Source: JACPPO01 sp965262505 (lineage in GTDB: Bacteria; Acidobacteriota; Vicinamibacteria; Vicinamibacterales; UBA2999). Taken from it: a stretch of 64,000 nt of DNA. The position numbers and the translations under genes are program-made. The first letter of the stretch is position 1; each line of letters starts with the position of its first letter. Below are positions 43,929 to 52,944 of the stretch, piece after piece. The DNA is taken from NCBI GenBank assembly GCA_965262505.1, contig CBDHFM010000030.1, positions 2,728,001 through 2,792,000 on the forward strand. The letters run 5' to 3'. The notes beneath the pieces are model-generated. The model was not told the DNA's origin and did not search any database. It worked only from the letters and a program-made list of their open reading frames with translations.

Positions 43929-43930
43929 TA
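43917..43930. repeat. IS630 right inverted repeat with TA duplication
   Basis: tgaaaagcgctt followed by TA at 43929-43930; exact complement of the left end. Confidence 0.88.
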
Positions 43931-44285
43931 GAGCTTGTCGATGACGGCGTCATCAATCACCGGATGCAGGTGCCGTTCACGAGCCTGAAGCAGGCTGTCG
44001 AGCTGTACCGCGAGGCTCAGCAGGTGCTCGAGGGGAAACTCACGGCGCTGGACGATCGGACGTGGGATGAGAGGCCGGCGAAGTTCCTGGCCGGTGGGCA
44101 CCTCATCGCGGAGATGCCGGTCTCCGGTCTGATGTGGATGTTGTTCTTCGACTCGATCCACCATCGCGGACAGCTGAGCACGTACCTGCGCCCGATGGGT
44201 GGAAAGGTGCCGTCGATCTACGGTCCGTTGGCCGACGACGCGGGCAGCGGCCACTGAGGCAGCAGGGAACCGAGGGAGAAGGCAC

Positions 44286-44306
44286 TGTCAAGTTGACGAC
44301 TTGACA
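44286..44306. terminator. hairpin between convergent DinB and amidohydrolase genes
   Basis: tgtcaag (44286-44292) pairs with cttgaca (44300-44306) around a 7-base loop. It lies between two convergent genes. No T run follows, so it is only a possible bidirectional terminator. Confidence 0.35.
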
Positions 44307-44335
44307 ATGCCCGCTTCGTGCTCAGATGTCCGAAA

Positions 44336-46018
44336 CTACTGGGCGTCCGCGTCGTACACCACCCGGCCCCCAACCATCGTCATCACCGGATTGATGTCCT
44401 TGATCTCATCCGCCGGCACCGTCAGGTAATCGCGATCGAGCACGACCAGATCGGCGAACCGGCCGTTCTGAATCGAGCCCAGATCGTTCTCGCGGAAGAA
44501 GAGGTACGCGTTGCTTCGCGTGTGGGCGATCAGGGCCTCTTCGCGGGTCACCGGGTGCGTGTTGACCACGGTGCCGCCGACCATCTTGCCGGTCACCGCC
44601 CAGTACAAGTTCTGGAACGGGCGGTACTGATTGACCTCGAACGCGTCGGTCCCGAGGCCCCACTGGATGCCGCTGTCCTGGATCTCCCTCAGCGGCGGCA
44701 TCGCGAACGCCTTGTCCCCGTGGACGCGGTGGAGGAGTCCGCCGGTGACGATCTCCCTGGGGTGCACAGCGATGAACACGTTGAAGTCTCTCAGGCGCTC
44801 GAGTTGCGGGACTGTGACGCCTTCCATGTGCATCAGCGCCCACCGAAGGGGCCGGATTGAGACCTCCTGCTCGATCCGTTCAAGCTGCTGAATCCGTCCG
44901 TCAATCGCTTCTTCCGTCTGCGTGTGGACCAGCGCCTGGATGCCGGCCTTCGCCACGACGAGGCCGAAATCGCCCCATCGGTCCCATGTCTCCTGCGAGA
45001 CGGGCTGCTGGGTCGCCGAATAGAGGTCGTCGGCCCCTCCGCCAACGAAGCCCTCGCCCCAGTTCGTGTAGTCCTGCCACTCGTCGCCGTTGTGATACCT
45101 GAGCGTCGGAATCATCGCCAGCTGTTTCGCCAGCGCGTCCGGGCCCCCTCCACGCCCTCCTCCGGGGGCCGTTTGGAGGCAGAAGAACCTCATGCTGGCC
45201 AGCCCCTCACGCTGAAAGTCGCGATACAGGTCTTCCCACTGGCACCCGCCACCGGACGACGTCAGGCCGGCCCGATTGAGGTCGCGGAGCATGGCCAGGC
45301 TGCTCGCGCGGACGATGTCCGCCGGCAGATTGGCCCGCGCCCCGTTCGGGGCGTCAAGGAAGTCCGCGGCCCTCCTGAAGGCACCGGTGCCCGGGCCACG
45401 GATGACGCCGGTGGCCCGTCCGTTGGCATCGCGCACGATCCAGGGCTCATCCATCTCCTCGAGCCCGACAGCCTCGATCGCCTGGCTGTTGACATACGCG
45501 TCCGAGCGCGAGAACACCAGGTAGACCGGATTGTCGGGAGAGTACTCATCCAGCTCGTCGCGCGTGAACGAACTCTGGTCCTCCACGAACTGGTCTGGCG
45601 ACCATCCGCCGAAGTTGAAGATCCACTCGCCAGGCTCGACGGTCTGCGTCTTCGCGCGGAGCAGGTCGAGCGCCCGCTGGCGCGAGTCCACCCCGTCGAA
45701 CCGGAGTTCCAGGTTCCAGTACGCCCCCTCCTCCTGGAAGTGGGCATGGTTGTCTATGAACCCGGGAACAACCGATCGGCCTTGCAGGTCGATGCGCCGC
45801 GTATTCGCGCCCGCAAGTGCCGTGATCTCCGGGTTGGTTCCGACGGCAACAAATCGGTCGCCTCGGATCGCCACCGCCTGCGCGATTCGGAACTGGGCGT
45901 CAACGGTAATGATCTTTCCATTCGTGAGGATGATGTCCGGAGGCGCCTGTTGCGCGTCGAGCATCACCGCGGCCCCGGCGAGGCCGGTCGCCAGGACTAT
46001 GAAGGCGAGTCGTTTCAT
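44336..46018 (-). CDS. exported amidohydrolase (YtcJ-like, Amidohydrolase_3)
   Basis: 560 aa from the ATG at 46018 with ggaga upstream; the open frame to 46135 has no signal. A signal peptide ends MLDAQQ. Beta-sandwich start I-I-L-T-N-G-K-I-I-T-V-D, metal motif D-N-H-A-H-F, later V-H-T-Q, H-M-E and G-L-G-T-D-A-F-E, and the closing N-G-R-F-A-D-L-V-V-L-D define the family. A Gly-rich insert (PGGGRGGGP) corresponds to the larger one in the fragment at the window start. Such enzymes hydrolyse amides or esters of small molecules; the substrate is unknown. Confidence 0.9.
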   Translation of the reverse strand: MKRLAFIVLATGLAGAAVMLDAQQAPPDIILTNGKIITVDAQFRIAQAVAIRGDRFVAVGTNPEITALAGANTRRIDLQGRSVVPGFIDNHAHFQEEGAYWNLELRFDGVDSRQRALDLLRAKTQTVEPGEWIFNFGGWSPDQFVEDQSSFTRDELDEYSPDNPVYLVFSRSDAYVNSQAIEAVGLEEMDEPWIVRDANGRATGVIRGPGTGAFRRAADFLDAPNGARANLPADIVRASSLAMLRDLNRAGLTSSGGGCQWEDLYRDFQREGLASMRFFCLQTAPGGGRGGGPDALAKQLAMIPTLRYHNGDEWQDYTNWGEGFVGGGADDLYSATQQPVSQETWDRWGDFGLVVAKAGIQALVHTQTEEAIDGRIQQLERIEQEVSIRPLRWALMHMEGVTVPQLERLRDFNVFIAVHPREIVTGGLLHRVHGDKAFAMPPLREIQDSGIQWGLGTDAFEVNQYRPFQNLYWAVTGKMVGGTVVNTHPVTREEALIAHTRSNAYLFFRENDLGSIQNGRFADLVVLDRDYLTVPADEIKDINPVMTMVGGRVVYDADAQ

Positions 46019-46176
46019 CGTGATTTCTCCATGCCATTGAGACCCGAATTTCGGGCCGCAGAAATTATACGGGGAAGGGCTTCCGAGGGGCACCGTCAAG
46101 TTGGCGGGAGGGCGACCGGCCGGCACTATCGGCAAAGGAGCCGCGTAACCCAGCCGAATTCATCAGTGGGCTCCCG

Positions 46177-46833
46177 TCATTTCAGGCCGAGCCGCTGCTT
46201 GAATGCCGGCCAGTCCCGCTTGAAGGCGATAAAGGCCGCCAGGTCGGGACAGCGCAGAAAAGGGTTCGTGGCGCGCTCCAGGGCGACCGTGGAACTGGGA
46301 CGCGCCCCGTAGTCGTGCCCGGGCCACACAGTGGCATCGGCGGGAAACCGGTCGAGCAGCCGCTGAAGGCTCGCCCACTCATCGCGGGCGTCGTCATCGT
46401 TGCTGGTGCCGCCCACCTTCCCGACGAACAGCAAATCGCCGGTGAGCAGGATTCGCCATGCCGGTTCGTAGACGACTAGGTGGTCGGGGCAGTGGCCCGG
46501 CATGTGGAGGAACTGGAGCCGCAGGCCGCCGACCTCGAGCTCCTGCCCGTCGCCAAGGCCAAGGTCCGGACTAACTAGCGCGGAGTTTGCGAACGCGGCC
46601 AGCGGCGCCGCCGTCAGCTCCACAGCCCTGGCGTTGCCGTTCGTGTGATCCGGGTGCCCGTGCGTGTTGATCACGTGCGTGACCGTCAGCCCCTGGTCCC
46701 TGGCGCGCTGGACGAACGCGTCGGGCGAGTACGACGGGTCGACCAGGACGCCCTGACCGGTGTCCCGGTCGCCGAGCAGGTAGCCAAAGTTCCGGTCGCC
46801 GCCGGCACGGATCTGTTCGAAGATAAGCTGCAT
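46177..46833 (-). CDS. MBL-fold hydrolase (hydroxyacylglutathione hydrolase-like)
   Basis: 218 aa from the ATG at 46833; 28 upstream codons of open frame are not conserved-looking. It has the complete site T-H-G-H-P-D-H, then M-P-G-H-C-P-D-H, T-G-D-L-L-F-V-G-K-V-G-G-T and W-P-G-H-D-Y. This fits glyoxalase II or persulfide dioxygenase-like enzymes. There is no signal, so it is cytoplasmic, unlike the MBL proteins at 7458 and 12359. Specificity cannot be decided from the sequence. Confidence 0.88.
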   Translation of the reverse strand: MQLIFEQIRAGGDRNFGYLLGDRDTGQGVLVDPSYSPDAFVQRARDQGLTVTHVINTHGHPDHTNGNARAVELTAAPLAAFANSALVSPDLGLGDGQELEVGGLRLQFLHMPGHCPDHLVVYEPAWRILLTGDLLFVGKVGGTSNDDDARDEWASLQRLLDRFPADATVWPGHDYGARPSSTVALERATNPFLRCPDLAAFIAFKRDWPAFKQRLGLK

Positions 46834-47027
46834 GCCCGGGGTCCCTTCTTTGCCGCGGTCTACGGGATCCCGAAGTGTACTCGTGTTGCCCTCAGCGGAG
46901 ACGGGCAACGACGTCATGAGCGGATCTCGTACTACCGGTCGCGCGGCAGACCGACGAGCTTCCTGAGGCTGTTGTCTTCTACATCCAGTTGATGGATATT
47001 GGCACGGTGCAATTGAGAGGGAGGCCC

Positions 47028-47879
47028 ATGAAGAAACTGCTAGGCGTGTCCATCATCGTGCTGTTGGTGGCGTTTTCGCCGGCCGTGCAGTCGCAGCAAC
47101 AGGGCGGCGTCGCCCCCGGACCGGAGGGACGGGTGGGCTACATCTTCCTGCCCTCGCCGACGGTGCCGGACGCGGAAGCCGACAGCCAGCCGATTCCCCG
47201 GCTGCCGGATGGCACCGTGGACCTCACGGGTCCGTGGGTCGGCGGCGGCTCCAACACCGACATCGAACGCGAAGGCGGATTGAGGCCCGGCGAGCTGCCG
47301 CTGCTGCCGTGGGCGAGAGAGCTGAGGGACCAACGCAAAGAGGAGCAGGAACCGTACACCGTCTGCCTGCCGATGGGTGTACCGCGCGCCAATCCCTACC
47401 CGTGGAAATTCGCGATGTCCTACACGCCGGAGGGGCTGACGCGCATCTACGTGCTGCACGAGACGGGCGATGCCGGCGCGCATCGCGTCATCTACATGGA
47501 CGGCCGCGCGCATCCTGAAGACGTGATCCCGACCTGGTTCGGGCATTCCATCGGACGGTGGGACGACGACACGCTCGTCGTCGACACCATCGGCTACAAC
47601 GACAGGTTTTGGATCGACAGCCGCGGCACCCCGCATACCGAGCAGATGCACACAGTGGAGCGCTATACGCGCACGAGCTGGGGTGCGTTGCGACATGTCT
47701 TCCTGCTTGACGACCCGGGTGCGTTCTCGAGGCCGGTGACGGTGAACTTCAGGGCCCGGCTGCTGCGCCAGGACATGAAGGTCGGCGGCGGAGAGCTGAT
47801 GGAGTTCATCTGCCAGGAAGACAACCAGTACGGCGCGGCGTCAGGCCTCGAGCCTGGTACCGGGACGAGCCTCAAGTAG
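47028..47879 (+). CDS. secreted GRWDDDTLVVDT-motif protein
   Basis: 283 aa from the ATG at 47028 with gagaggga upstream. The signal ends SPAVQSQ. P-R-L-P-D-G-T-V-D-L-T-G-P-W-V-G appears near residue 60, then Y-M-D-G-R-A-H-P-E-D-V and H-S-I-G-R-W-D-D-D-T-L-V-V-D-T-I-G. It is the third paralogue of the 9024/11372 group, but here no DUF6152 gene is next to it. Its neighbours are an MBL hydrolase and an amidohydrolase. Function unknown. Confidence 0.8.
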   Translation: MKKLLGVSIIVLLVAFSPAVQSQQQGGVAPGPEGRVGYIFLPSPTVPDAEADSQPIPRLPDGTVDLTGPWVGGGSNTDIEREGGLRPGELPLLPWARELRDQRKEEQEPYTVCLPMGVPRANPYPWKFAMSYTPEGLTRIYVLHETGDAGAHRVIYMDGRAHPEDVIPTWFGHSIGRWDDDTLVVDTIGYNDRFWIDSRGTPHTEQMHTVERYTRTSWGALRHVFLLDDPGAFSRPVTVNFRARLLRQDMKVGGGELMEFICQEDNQYGAASGLEPGTGTSLK

Positions 47880-47915
47880 GCGTACCGCCGTTCCAGGGAA
47901 CCCGGGTCGCCTCTC

Positions 47916-49718
47916 ATGCCACTGCCGATCGAAGCGTACGCACTGATCGGAGATACACGTACCGCGGCCCTGGTGGGCACTGACGGCTCGATCGACTGGC
48001 TTTGCCTGCCCCGCGCTTCGATTCGCCGGCGTGCTTCGCCGCGCTGCTGGGTGAACGGCGGCATGGGCGCTGGCTGCTGGCGCCCTCCGATCCGGTGCGA
48101 CGCACGCGGCGCCGTTACCGCGAGGCGACACTCATCCTGGAAACCGAATTCGAAACCCAGACGGGAGTCGTGCGCGTAACCGACTGCATGCCCCTCGGCA
48201 AAAACCAACATTGCCACGTGCTGCGCGTCGTCGAGGGCCTCGCCGGAGAGGTCGCGATGCGCATGGAGCTCATCATCCGGTTCGACTACGGATCGGTCGT
48301 GCCCTGGGTGCAGCGATCGGGACACGCACTGACGGCGACGGCCGGTCCGGACACGCTGGAGCTGCGCACGCCTGCGCAAATCCGTGGCGAGGACCAGACG
48401 ACGCTCGCCGAGTTTGTCGTGCGGCAGGGTGAGCGCGTGCCGTTCGTGCTCAGCTACCGCGCTTCGCACCTGCGCGCCCACACGGGTGTCGCCGCCGAGG
48501 CGGCGCTCGAGGCGACCGAAAAATGGTGGCGTGACTGGTCGGCTCGTTGCACCTACACCGGGCCATGGCGCGAGCCGGTGCTGCGCTCTCTTATCACGCT
48601 CAAGGCGCTCACCTACCAATCCACGGGCGGTATCATCGCCGCGCCGACCACATCGCTCCCCGAGCAGCTTGGCGGGGTGCGCAACTGGGACTACCGTTAC
48701 TGCTGGCTGCGGGATGCCACCTTCACGCTGTACGCGCTGTTGTACTCCGGCTATCGTGACGAAGCCAAAGCCTGGCGCGAGTGGCTGCTGCGCGCCGTGG
48801 CAGGACGGCCGCAGGATCTGCAGATTCTCTACGGCATATCCGGGGAGCGGCGGCTGCCGGAGGCCGGAATTCCCTGGCTTCCCGGTTACGAAGGGTCGGC
48901 GCCGGTGCGCATCGGCAACGCTGCCACCAGCCAGTATCAGCTCGACGTCTACGGCGAGGTGCTGGACACGTTTCACCTGATGCGCTGCGTCGGCGTAGCC
49001 GCGCATACGCGCACCTGGAACGTGCATAGAGTCTTATTGGACTTCCTCGAATCGAACTGGGAGCGGCCCGACGAAGGCATCTGGGAGGTGCGCGGACCGC
49101 GCCGCCACTTTACCCATTCCAGGGTGATGGCCTGGGTGGCGTTCGACCGGGCGGTGAAAGCGGTGGAGCGCTTCGGCTTGAGCGGCGAACTCGAGCGGTG
49201 GCGCGCGGTTCGCGCGGCGGTGCACGCGCAGGTCTGCCGCGAGGGCTTCGACGCGCAGCGCAACACCTTCGTCCAGTATGTACGGCTCGAAGAATCTGGA
49301 CGCGAGCGTGCTGATGATTCCTCTGGTGGGGTTTCTTCCGGCCGAGGACCCGCGCGTGCGTGGAACCCTCGAGGCCATCCGGTCCGAACTCGCGGTCGAC
49401 GGCCTGATCCGGCGATATTCGACGGACGAAGCCATCGACGGACTGCCGCCCGGGGAAGGGGCGTTCCTGCCGTGCTCGTTCTGGCTCGCCGACAACCTGG
49501 CGATGGCCGGCCGCCACGGCGAAGCCACGGCGCTGTTCGAGCGGCTGCTGTCCCTGTGCAACGACGTCGGCCTCATCGCAGAGGGGTACGACACGGTGCA
49601 GCGGCGTCTGGTCGGTAACTTTCCCCAGGCGATGACGCATGTGGCGCTGATCAACACCGCACGGAATCTCTCGGTGCCGCGCGCACCACGCGAACGCCGC
49701 GCGCAGCGGCGGCCCTAG
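47916..49718 (+). pseudogene. glycoside hydrolase family 15 (glucoamylase/trehalase-like), two frameshifts
   Basis: Begins P-L-P-I-E-A-Y-A-L-I-G-D-T-R-T-A-A-L-V, the usual GH15 start, with G-S-I-D-W-L-C-L-P-R. An extra gc in cccgcgcttcg near 48010 moves the frame; the next frame has L-R-D-A-T-F-T-L-Y and N-W-D-Y-R-Y-C-W, the catalytic region. A further extra base in cagtatgtacgg near 49278 returns to the first frame: Y-G-S-K-N-L-D-A-S and G-A-F-L-P-C-S-F-W-L. The insertions total three bases; removing them gives 600 codons, the normal length. Two short insertions could be read errors, since all motifs survive. Confidence 0.85.
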
Positions 49719-49793
49719 GCACTTCCGAAATTCAGCGGGTCGTGATCGCACGCGCGCTCGGTCTCTAGGGCTAAGAAAGGCGAGGGGAAAGCA

Positions 49794-49961
49794 GTGGCAT
49801 CCTGGAACGAGGATGGGCTCGAGGAACAGATTGCTCTGTGGCGGACCTACTTGCGCCGCCGCCGGGCGATCCACGCCCCGGACGTGGAGGAACTGGAAGC
49901 CCGGCTCCCTGAAAGGCCACACCGCTACCAGCCACGGCATCGCGGTTCGTTGCTACCATAG
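49794..49961 (+). pseudogene. permease-prefix-domain fragment
   Basis: A 55-codon frame starts at GTG 49794 with gagggg six bases upstream. It reads L-E-E-Q-I-A-L-W-R-T-Y-L-R-R-R-R-A-I-H and D-V-E-E-L-E-A-R-L, which I recognise as the start of permease prefix domain 1 proteins. After E-A-R-L the family pattern is lost and a stop follows at 49959-49961. The rest of the gene is absent, so this is a 5' remnant that still keeps its ribosome site. Confidence 0.6.
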
Positions 49962-49965
49962 CGGG

Positions 49966-50373
49966 ATGGCCCTCGACGAACGCGATCTGTTCACGGAGAG
50001 ACCGGAAACCCGGCCGGGACGGTATCAGTGCCCGAAATGTCGACGGACCGGCGAATACAGCATTCGGTGGATGCGGCGCTCGAAGAAGGACAGGCTGCCA
50101 GCCGGGGCCAACGAAGAGGACCGGGCCAAGTTCGCGAAGGTGCGCGACTATCTGCTCCGCCTCGATGACGAGGTCACCTGCAAGGCCTGCGGCAAGAGAT
50201 TCGAGATTCCGTCGCAACAATCCGTGATGTTCGCGGACCAGTTCGCAGGTTTGCCTAACGAAGAGGATCTCGAACGGGAGATCAACGCCGCGGCTGGCGA
50301 GCCGGAACCTGAACCTGACATCAAGCCGGCGTTGCCCGCGCGGTTCACGCGCAAATCGACCGGCTGGAAGTAG
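49966..50373 (+). CDS. zinc-ribbon protein, hypothetical
   Basis: 135 aa from the ATG at 49966; the open frame upstream to 49813 overlaps the permease-prefix remnant and is not coding. Two Cys pairs, Y-Q-C-P-K-C near 20-25 and T-C-K-A-C-G-K near 70, form a probable four-Cys zinc site with a basic stretch between. The C-terminus is Pro and Glu rich. A role in binding nucleic acid or protein is possible; no family name is recognised. Confidence 0.72.
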   Translation: MALDERDLFTERPETRPGRYQCPKCRRTGEYSIRWMRRSKKDRLPAGANEEDRAKFAKVRDYLLRLDDEVTCKACGKRFEIPSQQSVMFADQFAGLPNEEDLEREINAAAGEPEPEPDIKPALPARFTRKSTGWK

Positions 50374-50420
50374 TGGACGCGTCAGCTGATGACGGCACGC
50401 GCGTCACGTCAGGGAGAACC

Positions 50421-51218
50421 ATGAGCCAGGATGCACACGCCAGGCCGTCAGGCGACGCGCCGGAGCCGCTGTACGACGTAGATATTCCGACACCCACGCA
50501 CGCGGAGCGCGCGCGAACGTTGGTTTCTCAGATCTCGACCGGGACGTTGTGTACCCTTGCGCTGGACCCGGCCGGCTACCCCTACGGCTCGTTCGTGACC
50601 GTCGCCTTTGAGAATGGAGCCCCGGTCTTCCTCATCAGCAGGCTCGCGGAGCACACCAAGAACCTGGAGCGGGATCCGCGCGCATCTCTGCTGGTGGCCC
50701 AGGGTGGTTCTGTAGATCCGCTCGCCAACGGCCGTGTCACGGTGCTCGGTCTGTGCACCCGCGTCGAGGGGGAGGGCGGCAGCGCCCGGGCCGCCTTCCT
50801 GGCTTCGCATCCGAATGCCGCGTACTACGCCGACTTTCGCGACTTTGCGTTCTGGAAGCTCCACGTAGCTTCGGTCCGGTACATCGGCGGCTACGGGCGG
50901 ATGTCGTGGGTGAGCGAAGCCGAGTGGCAGACCGCCGAGCCGGATCCCCTCGGTCCATCGGCGGCCGGTACGATTGCGCACATGAACGCCGACCACGCCG
51001 ACGCGATGGTGCTCTACTGCAGGGCCTTCTCGAAGGCGACCGAGATCACCGCCGCGAGCATGACGGGCGTCGACCGGTACGGGTTCGAGATGTCGGCGAA
51101 GACTACGGAGGGACCCCGACCCGTTCGCCTGGCGTTCACCAAGCCAGTCAGCACACCCGAGGAAGCGCGCGCCGCGCTGATCTCGATGCTGAAGGATGCC
51201 AGGAGCAAACTGGCCTGA
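50421..51218 (+). CDS. HugZ-like pyridoxamine-oxidase-fold protein with DUF2470
   Basis: 265 aa from the ATG at 50421 with agggaga upstream; a GTG overlapping the previous stop at 50373 is less likely. The split-barrel domain has G-T-L-C-T-L-A and Y-P-Y-G-S-F-V; R-Y-I-G-G-Y-G-R-M-S-W is typical of heme-utilisation HugZ/HutZ proteins. The C-terminal DUF2470 part has H-M-N-A-D-H-A-D-A-M, whose His residues bind heme in relatives. Heme binding or degradation is likely; FMN binding is the alternative. Confidence 0.85.
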   Translation: MSQDAHARPSGDAPEPLYDVDIPTPTHAERARTLVSQISTGTLCTLALDPAGYPYGSFVTVAFENGAPVFLISRLAEHTKNLERDPRASLLVAQGGSVDPLANGRVTVLGLCTRVEGEGGSARAAFLASHPNAAYYADFRDFAFWKLHVASVRYIGGYGRMSWVSEAEWQTAEPDPLGPSAAGTIAHMNADHADAMVLYCRAFSKATEITAASMTGVDRYGFEMSAKTTEGPRPVRLAFTKPVSTPEEARAALISMLKDARSKLA

Positions 51219-51277
51219 CGGCTGCGGTCGAGGAACGCCGAGTCACACACGCTTCGAACTAACATCGCAGACATCTC

Positions 51278-52555
51278 ATGAATGCGTTCGACACCGCCGC
51301 CGTACTCCTTGCCATCGCGGCTTTCACCGGCTACATCAATCATCGCATCCTGAAACTGTCCGCTACGACGGGCACGCTGGCCGTCGCGCTGGTGAGTTCG
51401 CTCGTCGTCGTGGCCGCCGATGCCGCCGTGCCATCCTGGCGGCTGCAGGCCGTCCTGACCGGCTTTCTCGGCGGGATCGACTTCAACGAGGCGCTCATGC
51501 ACGGCATGCTGTGCTTCCTGCTCTTCGCGGGATCGCTGCACATCGATCTCGAGGGTCTACTGGAGCACAAGTGGACCATCGGCGCGCTCGCCACAGTCGG
51601 CCTCCTGCTGTCGACGCTGGCCGTGGGGACGCTCACCTGGTGGGCCTTCGGGCTCCTCGGCGTGGAGGTCGCGTTCGTGGTGTGCCTGGTGTTCGGCGCG
51701 TTGATCTCGCCGACGGACCCGATCGCCGTGATGGGCCTGCTCAAGGAGCTGAACGCACCGCGCGGCCTCGAAGCGCAGATCGCCGGAGAATCACTCTTCA
51801 ACGACGGTATTGCCGTCGTCGTCTTCTTCGCCCTGGTGTCGGTCGCGGGGCTCTCCGGGGCCGCCGAGATGGAGACCATCACGGTGAGCGCCGCGGGCCT
51901 GACGAGCTTCTTCCTTCAGGAAGTGCTCGGGGGCGCCGCGCTCGGGCTGGGGTTTGGATACGTCGGGTATCGAGCGCTCAAGAGTATCGACGATCACCCG
52001 CTCGAGCTGCTCATCACGCTCGCGCTCGTCATGTTCATGTACACGCTGTCGTTCTGGATCCACGTCTCGGGACCGATTGCCGTGGTGCTGGCGGGCCTGC
52101 TCATCGGCAATCCGGGCCGGAAGTTCGCCATGAGCCACGAGACCCGCGAGCATGTGGATGCGTTCTGGCAGATGGTGGACGAAATCCTCAACGCCGTGCT
52201 GTTCCTGCTGATCGGGCTCGAAGTGTTCGCTGTCCAGATCGGTCCGGGGGCCATCGTCGCCAGCCTGGTCGTGGTGCCGGTCGTGCTCGCCGCGCGCTTC
52301 GTCTCGGTGAGCCTTCCGATCAGCGCCATGAGCCTCCTCGGCCCCTACCGGCGCGGCATCGTCCCGATACTCACCTGGTGTGGTCTGCGCGGGGGAATCT
52401 CGGTCGCCATGATGCTGTCGCTGCCGAGGTTTCCGGCGCGCGACTATCTGTTGGCCTGCACGTATGCCGTCGTTGTGTTCTCGATTTTGGCGCAAGGGCT
52501 GACAGTACGGCGCGTGCTCGTCCATTACGGGGTAGGGGAGTCGGCCACGAGCTGA
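51278..52555 (+). CDS. Na+/H+ antiporter, CPA1 family
   Basis: 425 aa with 12 or so membrane helices. D-F-N-E-A-L-M-H-G-M-L, S-P-T-D-P-I-A-V-M-G-L-L and G-E-S-L-F-N-D-G-I-A-V-V-V-F-F are the CPA1 core signatures; the ND pair in helix 5 (F-N-D-G) is the ion-binding pair. W-C-G-L-R-G-G-I-S-V-A lies in helix 10/11. It exchanges protons for Na+ across the inner membrane. The PIG-L remnant begins five bases after its stop. Confidence 0.9.
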   Translation: MNAFDTAAVLLAIAAFTGYINHRILKLSATTGTLAVALVSSLVVVAADAAVPSWRLQAVLTGFLGGIDFNEALMHGMLCFLLFAGSLHIDLEGLLEHKWTIGALATVGLLLSTLAVGTLTWWAFGLLGVEVAFVVCLVFGALISPTDPIAVMGLLKELNAPRGLEAQIAGESLFNDGIAVVVFFALVSVAGLSGAAEMETITVSAAGLTSFFLQEVLGGAALGLGFGYVGYRALKSIDDHPLELLITLALVMFMYTLSFWIHVSGPIAVVLAGLLIGNPGRKFAMSHETREHVDAFWQMVDEILNAVLFLLIGLEVFAVQIGPGAIVASLVVVPVVLAARFVSVSLPISAMSLLGPYRRGIVPILTWCGLRGGISVAMMLSLPRFPARDYLLACTYAVVVFSILAQGLTVRRVLVHYGVGESATS

Positions 52556-52559
52556 CTAG

Positions 52560-52919
52560 ATGGACGTACGAGACCTGAAACTGATGGCCGTCCTGGCCCA
52601 CCCCGACGATGAGTCGCTCGGCTTTGGCGGCGTGCTGGCCCGCTGCGCGGACGAAGGTGTCGAGACGTCACTCGTCACGGCCACGCCCTGGCCGGACTGG
52701 GCAGTGACCACCGTCGTTGACACACGCCGCTGGTGGCCGACGGTCTGGAAGGCCGTCTCGTGTCACGAGTCCCAGGTTGCCGCCTACGCCAAACTCAAGG
52801 AGCTGTCCGAAGCCAGTCACGAGGCGCTGTGGGGCTGGCAGTCCTTCTACCGGGCTCTGAGCCTGGTCAATGGCGGGCGCGAGCGGGAGACCGACCTCTT
52901 TGCAGGACTGCGGGACTGA
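52560..52919 (+). pseudogene. PIG-L family deacetylase with in-frame internal deletion
   Basis: 119 codons. The start has A-H-P-D-D-E-S, the zinc-binding PIG-L motif. After T-S-L-V-T-A-T the sequence jumps to P-W-P-D-W-A-V-T-T, V-S-C-H-E-S-Q, H-E-A-L-W-G-W-Q-S-F-Y-R and N-G-G-R-E-R-E-T-D-L-F-A-G-L-R, the known C-terminal end of the family. Around 120-150 middle residues are missing, including the later metal ligands, although the frame is kept. The product would be too short to fold as the enzyme; I therefore list it as a pseudogene. Confidence 0.72.
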
Positions 52920-52944
52920 ACCATCCCTGGAACCAGGAACGAAC

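Larger units (their letters stand above)
42736..44257 (+). pseudogene. DinB-family protein gene split by IS630 element
   Basis: ATG 42736 follows ctggaggggg. The first part encodes F-I-Q-R-Y-A-S-E-R-P-I-F and H-L-I-G-H-E-Q-D-F-L up to 42904; the rest resumes at 43931 with E-L-V-D-D-G-V-I-N-H-R and ends at 44257 with S-I-H-H-R-G-Q-L-S-T-Y-L. Removing the IS and one TA copy joins the halves exactly in frame as D-F-L-E-L-V-D-D. There is also a run of seven T near 42751: from the ATG the frame is wrong by one base, and six T would give M-T-N-R-E-F-F-I-Q-R-Y. DinB proteins are metal-binding four-helix bundles with His ligands, here in H-E-Q-D and H-H-R-G. Confidence 0.88.

Noticed and set aside
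44924..46312. Long open frame antisense to the amidohydrolase
   Set aside because: Shadow frame of a well-recognised enzyme; no domain seen.
51196..52578. Long open frame overlapping the Na+/H+ antiporter
   Set aside because: Arg-rich composition without hydrophobic helices; the antiporter frame has CPA1 motifs.
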